A program made the translations under genes and the position numbers. From contig CAZSXE010000001.1 in NCBI GenBank assembly GCA_964611185.1, forward strand, positions 103,541 to 167,540: 64,000 nt of DNA, given 5' to 3'. The notes under the pieces are model-generated. The model was not told the DNA's origin, made no database searches, and saw only the letters and a program-made list of their open reading frames with translations. Shown piece after piece: positions 36,166 to 44,311 of the stretch. The stretch's first letter is position 1. The number at the start of each line of letters is the position of its first letter. This stretch comes from CAAGNP01 sp964611185. Its GTDB lineage: Bacteria; Bacteroidota; Bacteroidia; Bacteroidales; UBA932.

Positions 36166-36744
36166 TTACCAGCGATACACTACATTTACGGCTCCTTTAT
36201 AGGCAGGTAGCCACTCTCCGCTCGCATTCCATCCCACATACATCGAACCGTCCGATGATTTATGCCCTTCGTATTGCGAATAAGAGTAGCCAAGTCCCCA
36301 TGAAATATCGAGGCCCCAATGCTTTCCAAAGCAAAACTGATAACCAAGGGTGGCTCCCACCATTAAGTTGGTGCCTACTTGGTACTCTTGGGGGTAGCTT
36401 CCCCAATAGGCCGGAACTAATCCTTTGCTGAGCTTCCATACTCCCCAACCGATATTTGGCCCCACATAAAAGCCATGGAATGTCTCTTTAGGATACCAAT
36501 GGGCCTCTGCAAAAAAATTAGACATAACAATTGGATATTTCGTCCATAGAAATCCTTTGGGATAGAAAAGTCCCCATCCCTCCAATTGAACAGAAAAATG
36601 GTCGTGTACATATAATTCTACAGAGGGATTAACTATTCCCACAAGGACGGCTGCATTTAGTTTCAAAGCGATTTTGTCAGTTTTTTGCGCAAATAAGGAA
36701 ATCGATATGCACAAAGCAGTTATGATTACAACAATTTTTTTCAT
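36166..36744 (-). CDS. DUF3575 outer-membrane protein
   Basis: This 192-residue exported protein has a signal peptide ending near LFAQ. The body resembles DUF3575, a small outer-membrane beta-barrel family of Bacteroidetes: KLNAAVLVGIVNPSVELYV, GFYVGPNIGWGVW, GATLGYQFCFGKHWGLDISWG and a C-terminal aromatic residue (YRW). It overlaps the upstream VanZ-like gene by four bases (ATGA), so the two are coupled. Its function, beyond an outer-membrane location, is unknown. Confidence 0.75.
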   Translation of the reverse strand: MKKIVVIITALCISISLFAQKTDKIALKLNAAVLVGIVNPSVELYVHDHFSVQLEGWGLFYPKGFLWTKYPIVMSNFFAEAHWYPKETFHGFYVGPNIGWGVWKLSKGLVPAYWGSYPQEYQVGTNLMVGATLGYQFCFGKHWGLDISWGLGYSYSQYEGHKSSDGSMYVGWNASGEWLPAYKGAVNVVYRW

Positions 36745-37178
36745 TTATGTATTTTATTTGAAAATAATGATTCTACAACCCTTACCATCCAATGTCCTAT
36801 AAAGGAGACAATGAGAGATCCTATCGCAATTCCGCAAAAGTCGGCTACGAAATCAAGTATGTCCCCTTCTCGCGATTTTAGAAGGATACCTTGAATAAGC
36901 TCTGTCGAAACGGCAAGTAAAATACCTGTAAGGAAAGTAATTAACAATGAATATTTATTCCATTTGGTCAAATGTCTTGAATAATTACAAGTGAGCCATG
37001 CTATGAACGGATAGGGAAAAAACATTATGAAATGGGCGTATCTGTCCAGCCTGATTCCTAAAAAATACTTAGCCAAATCGACATCCGGCATGGATATATT
37101 GTAAAAACAAAAAAAGGACACAAGCCCTAAGTATAAACAAAACAATGATTTTATGAGTATTCCTGCTCCTTTTTGCAT
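36741..37178 (-). CDS. VanZ-like membrane protein
   Basis: This 145-residue protein has four hydrophobic segments and the VanZ family signature: DRYAHFIMFFPY (HxxxF) in the second segment and STELIQGILLKSREGDILDFVADFCG toward the end, where the EExxQ-like and GxxxDxxxN/D-like positions are recognisable. VanZ homologues are inner-membrane proteins of poorly known role, linked to teicoplanin resistance in enterococci. It overlaps the DUF3575 gene by four bases; its start is divergent from the outer-membrane protein at 37228. Confidence 0.75.
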   Translation of the reverse strand: MQKGAGILIKSLFCLYLGLVSFFCFYNISMPDVDLAKYFLGIRLDRYAHFIMFFPYPFIAWLTCNYSRHLTKWNKYSLLITFLTGILLAVSTELIQGILLKSREGDILDFVADFCGIAIGSLIVSFIGHWMVRVVESLFSNKIHK

Positions 37179-37215
37179 CTGTTATATTTTTCCGTGCAAA
37201 GTTATAATTATTTTT

Positions 37216-37223
37216 TACATTTG
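37216..37223 (+). promoter_or_regulatory. -7 box TACATTTG four bases before an ATG
   Basis: This perfect TAnnTTTG on the plus strand ends four bases before ATG 37228. A transcript from it would be leaderless or nearly so. Confidence 0.45.
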
Positions 37224-37227
37224 TATT

Positions 37228-38061
37228 ATGAAAAAATATAAGCTGATATTTTCTTCCCTTATGATTCTTTTGTCCGGAGCAGCCCTATCTCAGGATAATT
37301 ATCTAAGTGATGATGGTTATTTTTCCAATAGAGGGAAAGATAATTGGTTTATTTCAATGGGGGGTGGGGTCAATTTGTATGCAGGTACTGAAGATTTGGA
37401 ACTGCTTTCAGTACATAATTTGGCTCCATCAGCCGATTTTTCTTTCGGACATTTCGTATTACCTTCATTAGGCTTCAGATTACAGCTTCATGGTGTTCAG
37501 GGATACGGAAAAAGTTCTCTTTCTTCTCCATATTCTGCCGAAATACTTTCAGTCGGAGTTAATAGAGAGATTTTCTACTACGCCGGGGGACATTTCGACT
37601 TGTTGTGGAATGTGCTTGACATGGGAAATAATTACAAAAATTCAAGAATATTCAAATTAATCCCATTCGTAGGAGCAGGTGCCGTATCTTCTTTCAAGGG
37701 TGATTTGAAACCCGTTTTTTGTGTCTCTGTTTCAGCCGGCTTCATTTTCAATTTCAGAGCATCTGAACTGATTTCGTTTAATTTGGAATTGCGTTCTACG
37801 GCAAATGACGGAAGGCTGGATAAAGTAAATACACTACCTCTGACAGAGGTGATGTGCTCTGCAACAGCAGGGGTTCAATTTGAAATCAATTCTCGTAAGT
37901 ATATCAGACGATATGAGATGCAGTCTTCATACAAGTACGAACTAGATATGCTTAGAAAAGCACTGAAAAAGCAAGAAAAGGCAATCATCGAAAAAGATGT
38001 TAAAATCGACGAGCTTAATCAGAGGTATCTCAAATTGTTAAAAGAAGAAAAGAGTAAATAA
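37228..38061 (+). CDS. Exported outer-membrane beta-barrel protein with C-terminal coiled coil
   Basis: This protein of about 277 residues is read from ATG 37228, which gives a clean signal peptide (MKKYKLIFSSLMILLSG, cleavage near ALSQ). The middle consists of alternating strands with glycine and aromatic residues (FISMGGGVNLYAG, DFSFGHFVLPSLGFRLQ, LIPFVGAGAVSS) typical of an outer-membrane barrel. The C-terminal ~45 residues (MLRKALKKQEKAIIEKDVKID) form a charged coiled coil, perhaps reaching into the periplasm. The longer frame starting at 37153 overlaps the divergent VanZ-like gene and is unlikely. Function is unknown. Confidence 0.65.
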   Translation: MKKYKLIFSSLMILLSGAALSQDNYLSDDGYFSNRGKDNWFISMGGGVNLYAGTEDLELLSVHNLAPSADFSFGHFVLPSLGFRLQLHGVQGYGKSSLSSPYSAEILSVGVNREIFYYAGGHFDLLWNVLDMGNNYKNSRIFKLIPFVGAGAVSSFKGDLKPVFCVSVSAGFIFNFRASELISFNLELRSTANDGRLDKVNTLPLTEVMCSATAGVQFEINSRKYIRRYEMQSSYKYELDMLRKALKKQEKAIIEKDVKIDELNQRYLKLLKEEKSK

Positions 38062-38081
38062 GATAAGAAATTATCCTATTT
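38056..38081. terminator. Hairpin between convergent genes
   Basis: AAATAAGATAA (38056-38066) and TTATCCTATTT (38071-38081) pair with one mismatch around a GAAA loop. It lies over the stops of the two convergent genes and could serve both. Confidence 0.45.
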
Positions 38082-38729
38082 CATCTTCTGTGCATCATTG
38101 ACGAAAGTAGCAAGTCCTTTATCAGTCAAAGGATGATTAATCAAGCCCAAAATAGCGTTAAGAGGACATGTGGCGACATCAGCGCCTGCTTCAAGGCATT
38201 GAATTATATGCTGTGTGTGGCGTATGGATGCAGCGAGAACTTGAGTCTTAAAACCATATCTGCGATACATATTTACTATCTGTGCCACTAATGCTACTCC
38301 ATCGGATGAAATGTCGTCAAGACGGCCAATGAAAGGGGATACATATTTAGCCCCTGCCTTGGCAGCTAATAATGCTTGACCTATTGAGAAAACAAGTGTA
38401 CAATTGGTCTTCATCTCAAGGGAAGAAAAATACTTGACAGCTCTGATACCATCAAGCGTGCAAGGGAGTTTAATGGTGATTTGTTCATGAATCTTAGCAA
38501 GTTCGTGACCCTCTTTAATCATGCCCTCGTAATCCGTGGAAAAGACCTCTGCGCTGACATCTCCATCAACTATTTCACATATATCACGATAGTGCTTAAT
38601 AATATTATCGTGCCCTTTTATCCCTTCTTTGGCCATGAGAGAAGGGTTAGTGGTAACTCCGTCAAGAATACCGAGACTCTGAGCCTGTTTAATCTGCTCT
38701 AAATTAGCTGTGTCTATAAAAAATTTCAT
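38076..38729 (-). CDS. fsa: Fructose-6-phosphate aldolase / transaldolase-like protein
   Basis: This TIM-barrel class I aldolase of 217 residues is of the short TalC/Fsa type. Schiff-base Lys87 lies in ITIKLPCT; TTNPSLMAKEG (near 26) and FSIGQALLAAKAGAKYVSPFIGR are hallmark segments. It either cleaves fructose 6-phosphate to dihydroxyacetone and glyceraldehyde 3-phosphate or acts as a transaldolase in the pentose phosphate pathway; the sequence alone does not decide. It is a single gene with its own -7 box. Confidence 0.88.
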   Translation of the reverse strand: MKFFIDTANLEQIKQAQSLGILDGVTTNPSLMAKEGIKGHDNIIKHYRDICEIVDGDVSAEVFSTDYEGMIKEGHELAKIHEQITIKLPCTLDGIRAVKYFSSLEMKTNCTLVFSIGQALLAAKAGAKYVSPFIGRLDDISSDGVALVAQIVNMYRRYGFKTQVLAASIRHTQHIIQCLEAGADVATCPLNAILGLINHPLTDKGLATFVNDAQKMK

Positions 38730-38746
38730 AAGATTTCTATTTTCTG

Positions 38747-38754
38747 CAAAAATA
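38747..38754 (-). promoter_or_regulatory. -7 box TATTTTTG before the aldolase gene
   Basis: This minus-strand match to TAnnTTTG lies 17 bases before ATG 38729. Confidence 0.4.
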
Positions 38755-38800
38755 CTACTAATTTTGTAAAAGGATATAACTTATTTTAAAAAAAAAGATT

Positions 38801-39853
38801 ATGAATTATAATAATCATTTGATAATTATGGCTGGTGGGATAGGAAGCCGTTTTTGGCCATTAAGCACTCCTGAGATGCCTAAGCAGTTCATTGATATTC
38901 TTGGAAACGGAAAAACGATGATTCAAATGACCGCCCACAGATTTTCAGATGTAATACCATCTTCAAATATTTGGGTAGTTACATCCAAAAAATATAAGAA
39001 TATAGTTTTAAATCAGATACCTCAAATTCCTGAAGATCAGGTTCTACTTGAGCCTTGTATGAGAAATACTGCCCCTTGTATAGCTTATGTATCATATAAA
39101 ATAAGGGAAAAATATCCTGATGCCAATCTGGTTTTTTCTCCCGCTGATCATATTATTTCAGACAAAGTACTTTTTACATATTCAGTTGAAAAAGCTCTTG
39201 CCTTTACATCAGATTCCGAGGCTATCGTTACATTAGGGATGAATCCAGATAGACCGGAAACAGGATACGGTTATATTTTGGCATCCGATACTGCCTCATC
39301 GGAAATCGTAAAAGTAAACTCTTTTAAGGAGAAACCTGATCTTGATACAGCGAAACAATATCTTGAAGAGGGTAATTATTATTGGAATGCCGGTATATTT
39401 GTATGGAATGTAAAAAATGTTATTGCTTCCTTTGAAGAGTTCTTGCCCGAAGTAGCATCTCGCTTCCAAAAATTATCAGATGACGGTGTCTTTTATTCTA
39501 AACATGAACAAGAAGTGATAGATGAAGTGTTTCCAAATTGCCCTAATATCTCCATTGATTATGCGGTTATGGAAAAAAGTAAAAATACTTATGTCTTGCC
39601 TGCCTCATTCGGCTGGAGCGATCTCGGAACATTCGGCTCATTGTATGAACATCTAAATAAAGATTCGGAAGGAAATGCTGTTGTCGGAAAGGGTGTAAAA
39701 CTTGTCGAGTGTAAGGAGTGTATTATCCATACTGCCTCTGAAAGCAAAGTAGTCCTTCAGGGACTATCCAATTGTATTGTAGTAGAGAGCGAAGGAAAGC
39801 TCTTAGTATGCAAAATGGAAAAAGAACAGAAAATTAAAGAATGGGGATCATAA
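38801..39853 (+). CDS. manC: Mannose-1-phosphate guanylyltransferase
   Basis: This enzyme makes GDP-mannose from mannose 1-phosphate and GTP, for surface glycans. The 350 residues have the nucleotidyltransferase signature AGGIGSRFWPLSTPEMPKQF at 11-30, NTAPCIAY, SPADHII and FKEKPD, and end after LLVCKMEKEQ. It lacks the C-terminal isomerase cupin domain of the bifunctional ManC/AlgA type. The next gene, a DUF4954 beta-helix protein, starts 4 bp later, so the two are probably cotranscribed. Confidence 0.9.
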   Translation: MNYNNHLIIMAGGIGSRFWPLSTPEMPKQFIDILGNGKTMIQMTAHRFSDVIPSSNIWVVTSKKYKNIVLNQIPQIPEDQVLLEPCMRNTAPCIAYVSYKIREKYPDANLVFSPADHIISDKVLFTYSVEKALAFTSDSEAIVTLGMNPDRPETGYGYILASDTASSEIVKVNSFKEKPDLDTAKQYLEEGNYYWNAGIFVWNVKNVIASFEEFLPEVASRFQKLSDDGVFYSKHEQEVIDEVFPNCPNISIDYAVMEKSKNTYVLPASFGWSDLGTFGSLYEHLNKDSEGNAVVGKGVKLVECKECIIHTASESKVVLQGLSNCIVVESEGKLLVCKMEKEQKIKEWGS

Positions 39854-39857
39854 TTCT

Positions 39858-41840
39858 ATGGAATACAGACATTTACTACCAAGTGAGATTTCAAAATTAA
39901 AGGAAAATTCCTGCATTGCAGACGATTGGAACAAGGTTTTAGTCAAGGATAAATTCAACCCAAAAAGAATTTTTCAAGTTCGTTTTTCAGGAGATATTAA
40001 ACTTGGAAATTTTGAAAAAGAGTTCCAATTGCCCGGAGGGATAATGAAAAAATCGGGGGTTCGATATGCCACCCTGCACAATGTGGTGATAGGCGATAAT
40101 TCCTGCGTGGAAAATATTCACAATTATGTTGCAAATTACACGATAGGGGATAATACCTATATAAAAAATGTCGGACTTCTCTATGTTGATGGCGAATCTG
40201 CATTTGGCGAAGGGACAAAAGTGTCGGTACTAAACGAGACGGGTGGGAGAGAAGTATATATTCACAGTAAATTATCTGCTCATCTTGCCTATTTTTCAGC
40301 ATTGTACAGACATCGTCCCGAACTGATAGAAAAAATGAAAGAACTTGCTTTCTTTTATGCTAAGAAACACTCCTCAAATATCGGAAAGATAGGGGATAAT
40401 GTCACTATTTTAAATACAGGTATAATCAAAAATGTGAGGGTGGGCAGCAATTGCCTCATCGAAGGGGCTTCGAGGATTGAAAACGGGTCAATCAACAGTA
40501 ATTCTTCGGCTCCGGTACATATCGGTTCCAATGTAACCTGCTCCGATTTTATTATCTCCTCCGGCTCTACGATAAACAACGGGTCCATAGTAAATAAATG
40601 TTTCGTGGGACAGTCATGCTTTCTTTCAAACGATTATTCCGCTTCTGAGTCGCTGTTTTTCTCCAATTGCCACGGAGAAAACGGTGAGGCATGCGCAGTA
40701 TTTGCAGGGCCATATACAGTCACTCATCACAAATCGACTCTTCTGATAGCAGGGATGTTCTCATTCATGAATGCAGGGTCGGGGTCCAATCAGAGCAATC
40801 ACATGTATAAACTGGGACCCATTCATCATGGCATATTAGAAAGGGGGTGTAAAAGCGCCTCCGATTCATATATTCTTTTCCCATCTCATATCGGGGCTTT
40901 CTCAATGATAATGGGACGGCATGTCAATCATGTCGATACATCTGATTTTCCTTTCTCATATCTCATTGAAAATGATAATATGACATATCTTATGCCAGGG
41001 GTGAATCTTCGCTCGGTAGGAACGATAAGAGATGTACAAAAATGGCCTTTAAGAGATAAAAGAAGCGATCCTGATAAGCTTGACAACATTAATTTTAACC
41101 TCCTCAGTCCATTCACAATTCAGAAAATGATGAATGGATTGAAAATTATGAATAATCTCATCGCTCTTTCCGGTGCCGATTCTGATATGTATTCATATAA
41201 AAATGCCAAAATTAAAAACTCATCCCTATTCAACGGCATAAGTTACTATAATATGGGTATTAAGAAATTTCTCGGAAATTCCATAATTCAAAGGTTGTAC
41301 GGAGCCGATTTACATAGCGATGAAGATATACAAAAGAGGATGCGACCGGATACTATTGTAGGGACAGGTGACTGGATAGATATTGCCGGTCTTATAGCAC
41401 CTAAGAGTGAAAGTGTAAAACTTGCCGAAATGATTCAGAATGGGGAGACGAAAAGGATACAAGAAATTAATGAGGCTTTTTCAGAAATGGCTGGCAATTA
41501 CTATATATATGAATGGACATGGGTATATAGCAAAATCGGCGAGTATTATTCTATTGACCCGGATAAAATAACTGCCGCAGATGTTATTAAAATTGTAAAA
41601 GAGTGGCAGAAAATAGTGATTTCCCTCGATAAAATGATATATGAGGATGCCAAGAAAGAGTTTTCTCTCTCTTTTATGACCGGTTTTGGAGCAGATGGAG
41701 GTATAGAGCAGCAGAAGAAGGATTTCGAACAGGTCAGGGGAGATTTCAATACCAATCCGTTTGTAAAGGAGGTGTTGGATCATATTAAAAGGAAGAGGAG
41801 GCTCGGAGAAAATATGATAAAGCAATTAAGCTCTATTTAG
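39858..41840 (+). CDS. DUF4954 family protein with left-handed beta-helix repeats
   Basis: This 660-residue protein resembles the DUF4954 family, widespread in Bacteroidetes. Residues about 75-300 show hexapeptide-type repeats (VVIGDNSCVEN, YTIGDNTYIKN, VRVGSNCLIEG, VHIGSNVTCSD) that fold as a left-handed beta helix, as in sugar-nucleotide acyl- and nucleotidyltransferases. The C-terminal half is helical and has no known motif. Following manC by 4 bp, it may act in sugar-nucleotide metabolism or be a related transferase; no catalytic site is proven. Its end overlaps the convergent AraC-like gene by 15 bp. Confidence 0.75.
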   Translation: MEYRHLLPSEISKLKENSCIADDWNKVLVKDKFNPKRIFQVRFSGDIKLGNFEKEFQLPGGIMKKSGVRYATLHNVVIGDNSCVENIHNYVANYTIGDNTYIKNVGLLYVDGESAFGEGTKVSVLNETGGREVYIHSKLSAHLAYFSALYRHRPELIEKMKELAFFYAKKHSSNIGKIGDNVTILNTGIIKNVRVGSNCLIEGASRIENGSINSNSSAPVHIGSNVTCSDFIISSGSTINNGSIVNKCFVGQSCFLSNDYSASESLFFSNCHGENGEACAVFAGPYTVTHHKSTLLIAGMFSFMNAGSGSNQSNHMYKLGPIHHGILERGCKSASDSYILFPSHIGAFSMIMGRHVNHVDTSDFPFSYLIENDNMTYLMPGVNLRSVGTIRDVQKWPLRDKRSDPDKLDNINFNLLSPFTIQKMMNGLKIMNNLIALSGADSDMYSYKNAKIKNSSLFNGISYYNMGIKKFLGNSIIQRLYGADLHSDEDIQKRMRPDTIVGTGDWIDIAGLIAPKSESVKLAEMIQNGETKRIQEINEAFSEMAGNYYIYEWTWVYSKIGEYYSIDPDKITAADVIKIVKEWQKIVISLDKMIYEDAKKEFSLSFMTGFGADGGIEQQKKDFEQVRGDFNTNPFVKEVLDHIKRKRRLGENMIKQLSSI

Positions 41841-42944
41841 ATTCTTTTTATATACAGTAGGGGAGATCTTTTCCATTTCAAAGAAATATCTATAAAATCC
41901 GGATCTTGATGTAAAACCAGAATCTGAAGCAATAACAGCAATCGGAATTTTAGGATTTTGAGCAAGACTGCTCTTGAAGTGTTCAAGCCTGAAAGAGGAA
42001 ATATAATCTGAAAAATTTGAAAACCCCTTACTTTGATAAAATGAAATTATTTCACTCAAGGACAATGAAGTAATTTTCGACAGGTCCTCAATAGTTAGCA
42101 TCTTATCCAAATAAATAGAATTATTTTTAATAAATTTGGATAGAGAGTGGATGGCGATTTTAGAAGGATATATGGATTTATCATCCAATTTAACAGAGCT
42201 GCTGTTTATAGAATAATCGAGAACAGGAACATCCTCCACCCTAATAAGAGGGTTCTCATTTCTTATAAAACCCACTGAGAAAATGACGACGAACAAAAGA
42301 CACCCTATGGCGAGAATAACACCAGAGACTGGATTTCCGAGAGCATAAAGAAAATATGAAATAGGCTGCAATATGGCGAAAAATATGTAGATCCAAAGAG
42401 ACTTGGTTATTACAATTTTTCGGGTGCACAACTCTCTGAGGAGAGGGATAGTGAGCATGGTCGATGTAGAGATAAAAGATACTAAAAATAAAATAAATCT
42501 TAATCTTACATCCAATTTGTCAAAATTAGAAAATATTTCCCTCCAGTTATGAAGTGGAGTAATAGTGCCATTAAAACGGTAGTAACATAGAGATATAATA
42601 AATGATACTACAATTATTGAAGGGAAAAAAACTGCCTGAAGCGTAGATAGCTTTGATCTTAATCCTGCTACGACAATCATCGATACTAAAAGAGCGATTA
42701 CGAACCACTCCATTATAAGCCTGAAAGAGAGCGGAATATGATCATTATTAAAAAAGGTATCTTTATTGATGAAAGCGATAATAGCTTCAATAGCTATCAC
42801 AACACCTGTGACTATCATTAATATTCTCCACCAGAAACGAATGTCTTTCGGAGATATTTTTGAAGATATCATAATAGTTCCACCTGTGATAAGAAAAATG
42901 CAGATAAGAAATATTAAAGAAAGTGATAAAATAAATAAATTCAT
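41826..42944 (-). CDS. Membrane-anchored AraC-type transcriptional regulator (1)
   Basis: This 372-residue protein has an N-terminal half of about seven hydrophobic segments (about 1-215), a linker, and a C-terminal AraC/XylS DNA-binding domain (about 270-370). The first HTH is LTIEDLSKITSLSLSEIISF, the second PIAVIASDSGFTSRSGFYRYF, followed by SPTVYKKN. It presumably senses a membrane or extracellular signal and regulates genes directly from the membrane. It is paralogous in layout to the gene at 43161-44309. The upstream intergenic region has a TATATTTG box and three TGGGACA repeats. Targets are unknown; autoregulation is likely. Confidence 0.78.
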   Translation of the reverse strand: MNLFILSLSLIFLICIFLITGGTIMISSKISPKDIRFWWRILMIVTGVVIAIEAIIAFINKDTFFNNDHIPLSFRLIMEWFVIALLVSMIVVAGLRSKLSTLQAVFFPSIIVVSFIISLCYYRFNGTITPLHNWREIFSNFDKLDVRLRFILFLVSFISTSTMLTIPLLRELCTRKIVITKSLWIYIFFAILQPISYFLYALGNPVSGVILAIGCLLFVVIFSVGFIRNENPLIRVEDVPVLDYSINSSSVKLDDKSIYPSKIAIHSLSKFIKNNSIYLDKMLTIEDLSKITSLSLSEIISFYQSKGFSNFSDYISSFRLEHFKSSLAQNPKIPIAVIASDSGFTSRSGFYRYFFEMEKISPTVYKKNLNRA

Positions 42945-42970
42945 TCCAAAAAATTATTTGATACACATTT

Positions 42971-43040
42971 TGGGACAAATATAATAATAATTTACAATGA
43001 TTGGGACACTATTTCCCGATAATTTTTACGCTCTGGGACA
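42971..43040. repeat. Three phased TGGGACA direct repeats
   Basis: TGGGACA occurs at 42971-42977, 43002-43008 and 43034-43040, with starts 31 and 32 bp apart (three helical turns). The first abuts the TATATTTG box reading left and the third lies at the -33 position of the TACCTTTG box reading right. This spacing suggests operator sites for one of the adjacent AraC-type regulators. Confidence 0.55.
42976..42983 (-). promoter_or_regulatory. -7 box TATATTTG before the AraC-like gene (1)
   Basis: This perfect TAnnTTTG on the minus strand lies 31 bases before ATG 42944 and overlaps the first TGGGACA repeat. Confidence 0.5.
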
Positions 43041-43060
43041 TACATTCTATTAATTAGATT

Positions 43061-43068
43061 TACCTTTG
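43061..43068 (+). promoter_or_regulatory. -7 box TACCTTTG for a candidate small RNA
   Basis: This perfect TAnnTTTG on the plus strand is followed four bases later by a stem-loop. The third TGGGACA repeat lies 20 bp upstream, in the -33 position. Confidence 0.5.
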
Positions 43069-43072
43069 CATT

Positions 43073-43179
43073 GAAGTTAAATACATTTTTTATGTATTTA
43101 ACTTCAGGAATTGACTATTAGAATTAAAGTTTGCGACAAAGGAGGATGACAGAATAGATGTCATCCTCTTTTATTTTTA
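43073..43179 (+). ncRNA. Candidate small RNA between the AraC-like regulators
   Basis: Right after the -7 box comes a perfect 14-bp stem (GAAGTTAAATACAT, 43073-43086 and 43092-43105, T5 loop). About 36 bases later a perfect 10-bp stem GAGGATGACA (43142-43151 and 43159-43168) is followed by TTTTATTTTTAT. Promoter, 5' stem-loop and intrinsic terminator define a transcript of about 105 nt with no convincing ORF. Its 3' end is antisense to the last codons of the AraC-like gene at 43161. I infer a regulatory RNA; no known family is recognised. Confidence 0.5.
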
Positions 43180-44309
43180 TGGTTATAATACTCTGCTATG
43201 TATTCTTTAGGAGAACATCCTTCAAGGAAATTAAATAGTCTGTAAAAAGTAGTTTTGGAGTTGAATCCAGATTCTTCAATAAGCACTGTGATCTCTTCAC
43301 TGGGCCTTTCCACGACTATTTTTTTAAACTTGGCAATTCTCAAGTAATTTAAATATTCTTTAACGGTATTAAATCCTTTTCTGTAGAATACATCTTGTAA
43401 TATGGCCTTTTTGATATGCAATGTATATGAAAGATCATCAATATTAATATCTTTAGTAAATTTTTCTTCATTCTTAATATATGAATCTACCTGATTCCAA
43501 ATAGCAGACAGAGTGAGATTATCGGGTATAGATACTACCTCTTTGGAGCTGAGAGGAAAATAAGGATCTTTATGCGGGATGAGATATTTGGTCAAGAATG
43601 AGCTGTCTCCTGAGTACCCGAGGATGAGTAAAAATAGATATATCGGGAATACTATTGAAATATAATATAGTGAGTAATTGATTTTTAGACAGAAACATAC
43701 AAAAGAAGAGAGTAGAATTATTGATGAAAGAATGTAGTATTTGAAATATTTGGTGGGTTTTCTATTGGAATGTGGTAAATAATAGAAATAAAAAGCGGAA
43801 GTGAGTATAATAGGTATTATTATTATCAATGAAAAAAGAATCAATCTTATTTTTACATCGATAGTATCTATATTGTCAATCAACAATTTCAGATTATCAT
43901 TAAGTGAATATTGGTTGGGTAAAACCGTTTCTTGAATAATATTAGATGAAAATAATATAAAAATCAGAATAACTATAACTACAGGAAATGAAAGAATGGT
44001 AATATTCTTTTTCAAATTCCAGCCGGGATATAATGCAATAATGGGGAAAAGAGACATGAGAACTGATGCAAGAAGTAGAATCAAAATCAAGCCGTGAGGT
44101 AAAATTTCAGAGGGAAATGGAAGATGATCTATCAAATATGCAAAATAATGGATAATATACGCAAAGACGAAAGAGCTGTAAAGTGAAAGAAATAATCCCA
44201 AACTAATCTTCGTAGGATAATTTTTCGAGTTAATAAGCATTTTCATCCCCAATATAAATACAATAATAACAACTATTGAGAGATATATCAGTATGGCAGT
44301 ATTTATCAT
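43161..44309 (-). CDS. Membrane-anchored AraC-type transcriptional regulator (2)
   Basis: This 382-residue protein has an N-terminal membrane half with about seven hydrophobic segments (about 5-235) and a C-terminal AraC-type domain (about 280-378). The HTHs are INIDDLSYTLHIKKAILQDV and EITVLIEESGFNSKTTFYRLF, ending in SPKEYIAEYYNH. It shares its layout with the regulator at 41826, separated by 216 bp that hold operator-like repeats and a candidate small RNA whose terminator overlaps this gene's 3' end. It starts 2 bp after the HAD phosphatase gene, so it may be cotranscribed with it. Signal and targets are unknown. Confidence 0.78.
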   Translation of the reverse strand: MINTAILIYLSIVVIIVFILGMKMLINSKNYPTKISLGLFLSLYSSFVFAYIIHYFAYLIDHLPFPSEILPHGLILILLLASVLMSLFPIIALYPGWNLKKNITILSFPVVIVILIFILFSSNIIQETVLPNQYSLNDNLKLLIDNIDTIDVKIRLILFSLIIIIPIILTSAFYFYYLPHSNRKPTKYFKYYILSSIILLSSFVCFCLKINYSLYYISIVFPIYLFLLILGYSGDSSFLTKYLIPHKDPYFPLSSKEVVSIPDNLTLSAIWNQVDSYIKNEEKFTKDINIDDLSYTLHIKKAILQDVFYRKGFNTVKEYLNYLRIAKFKKIVVERPSEEITVLIEESGFNSKTTFYRLFNFLEGCSPKEYIAEYYNHKNKRG

Positions 44310-44311
44310 AT

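Noticed and set aside
37153..37227. Upstream start for the outer-membrane protein
   Set aside because: It overlaps the divergent VanZ-like gene and puts polar and hydrophobic residues before the clean signal peptide at 37228.
43146..43157. Mini-ORF in the candidate small RNA
   Set aside because: It has only three codons before a stop, and the AGGAGG is too close to the ATG for normal initiation.
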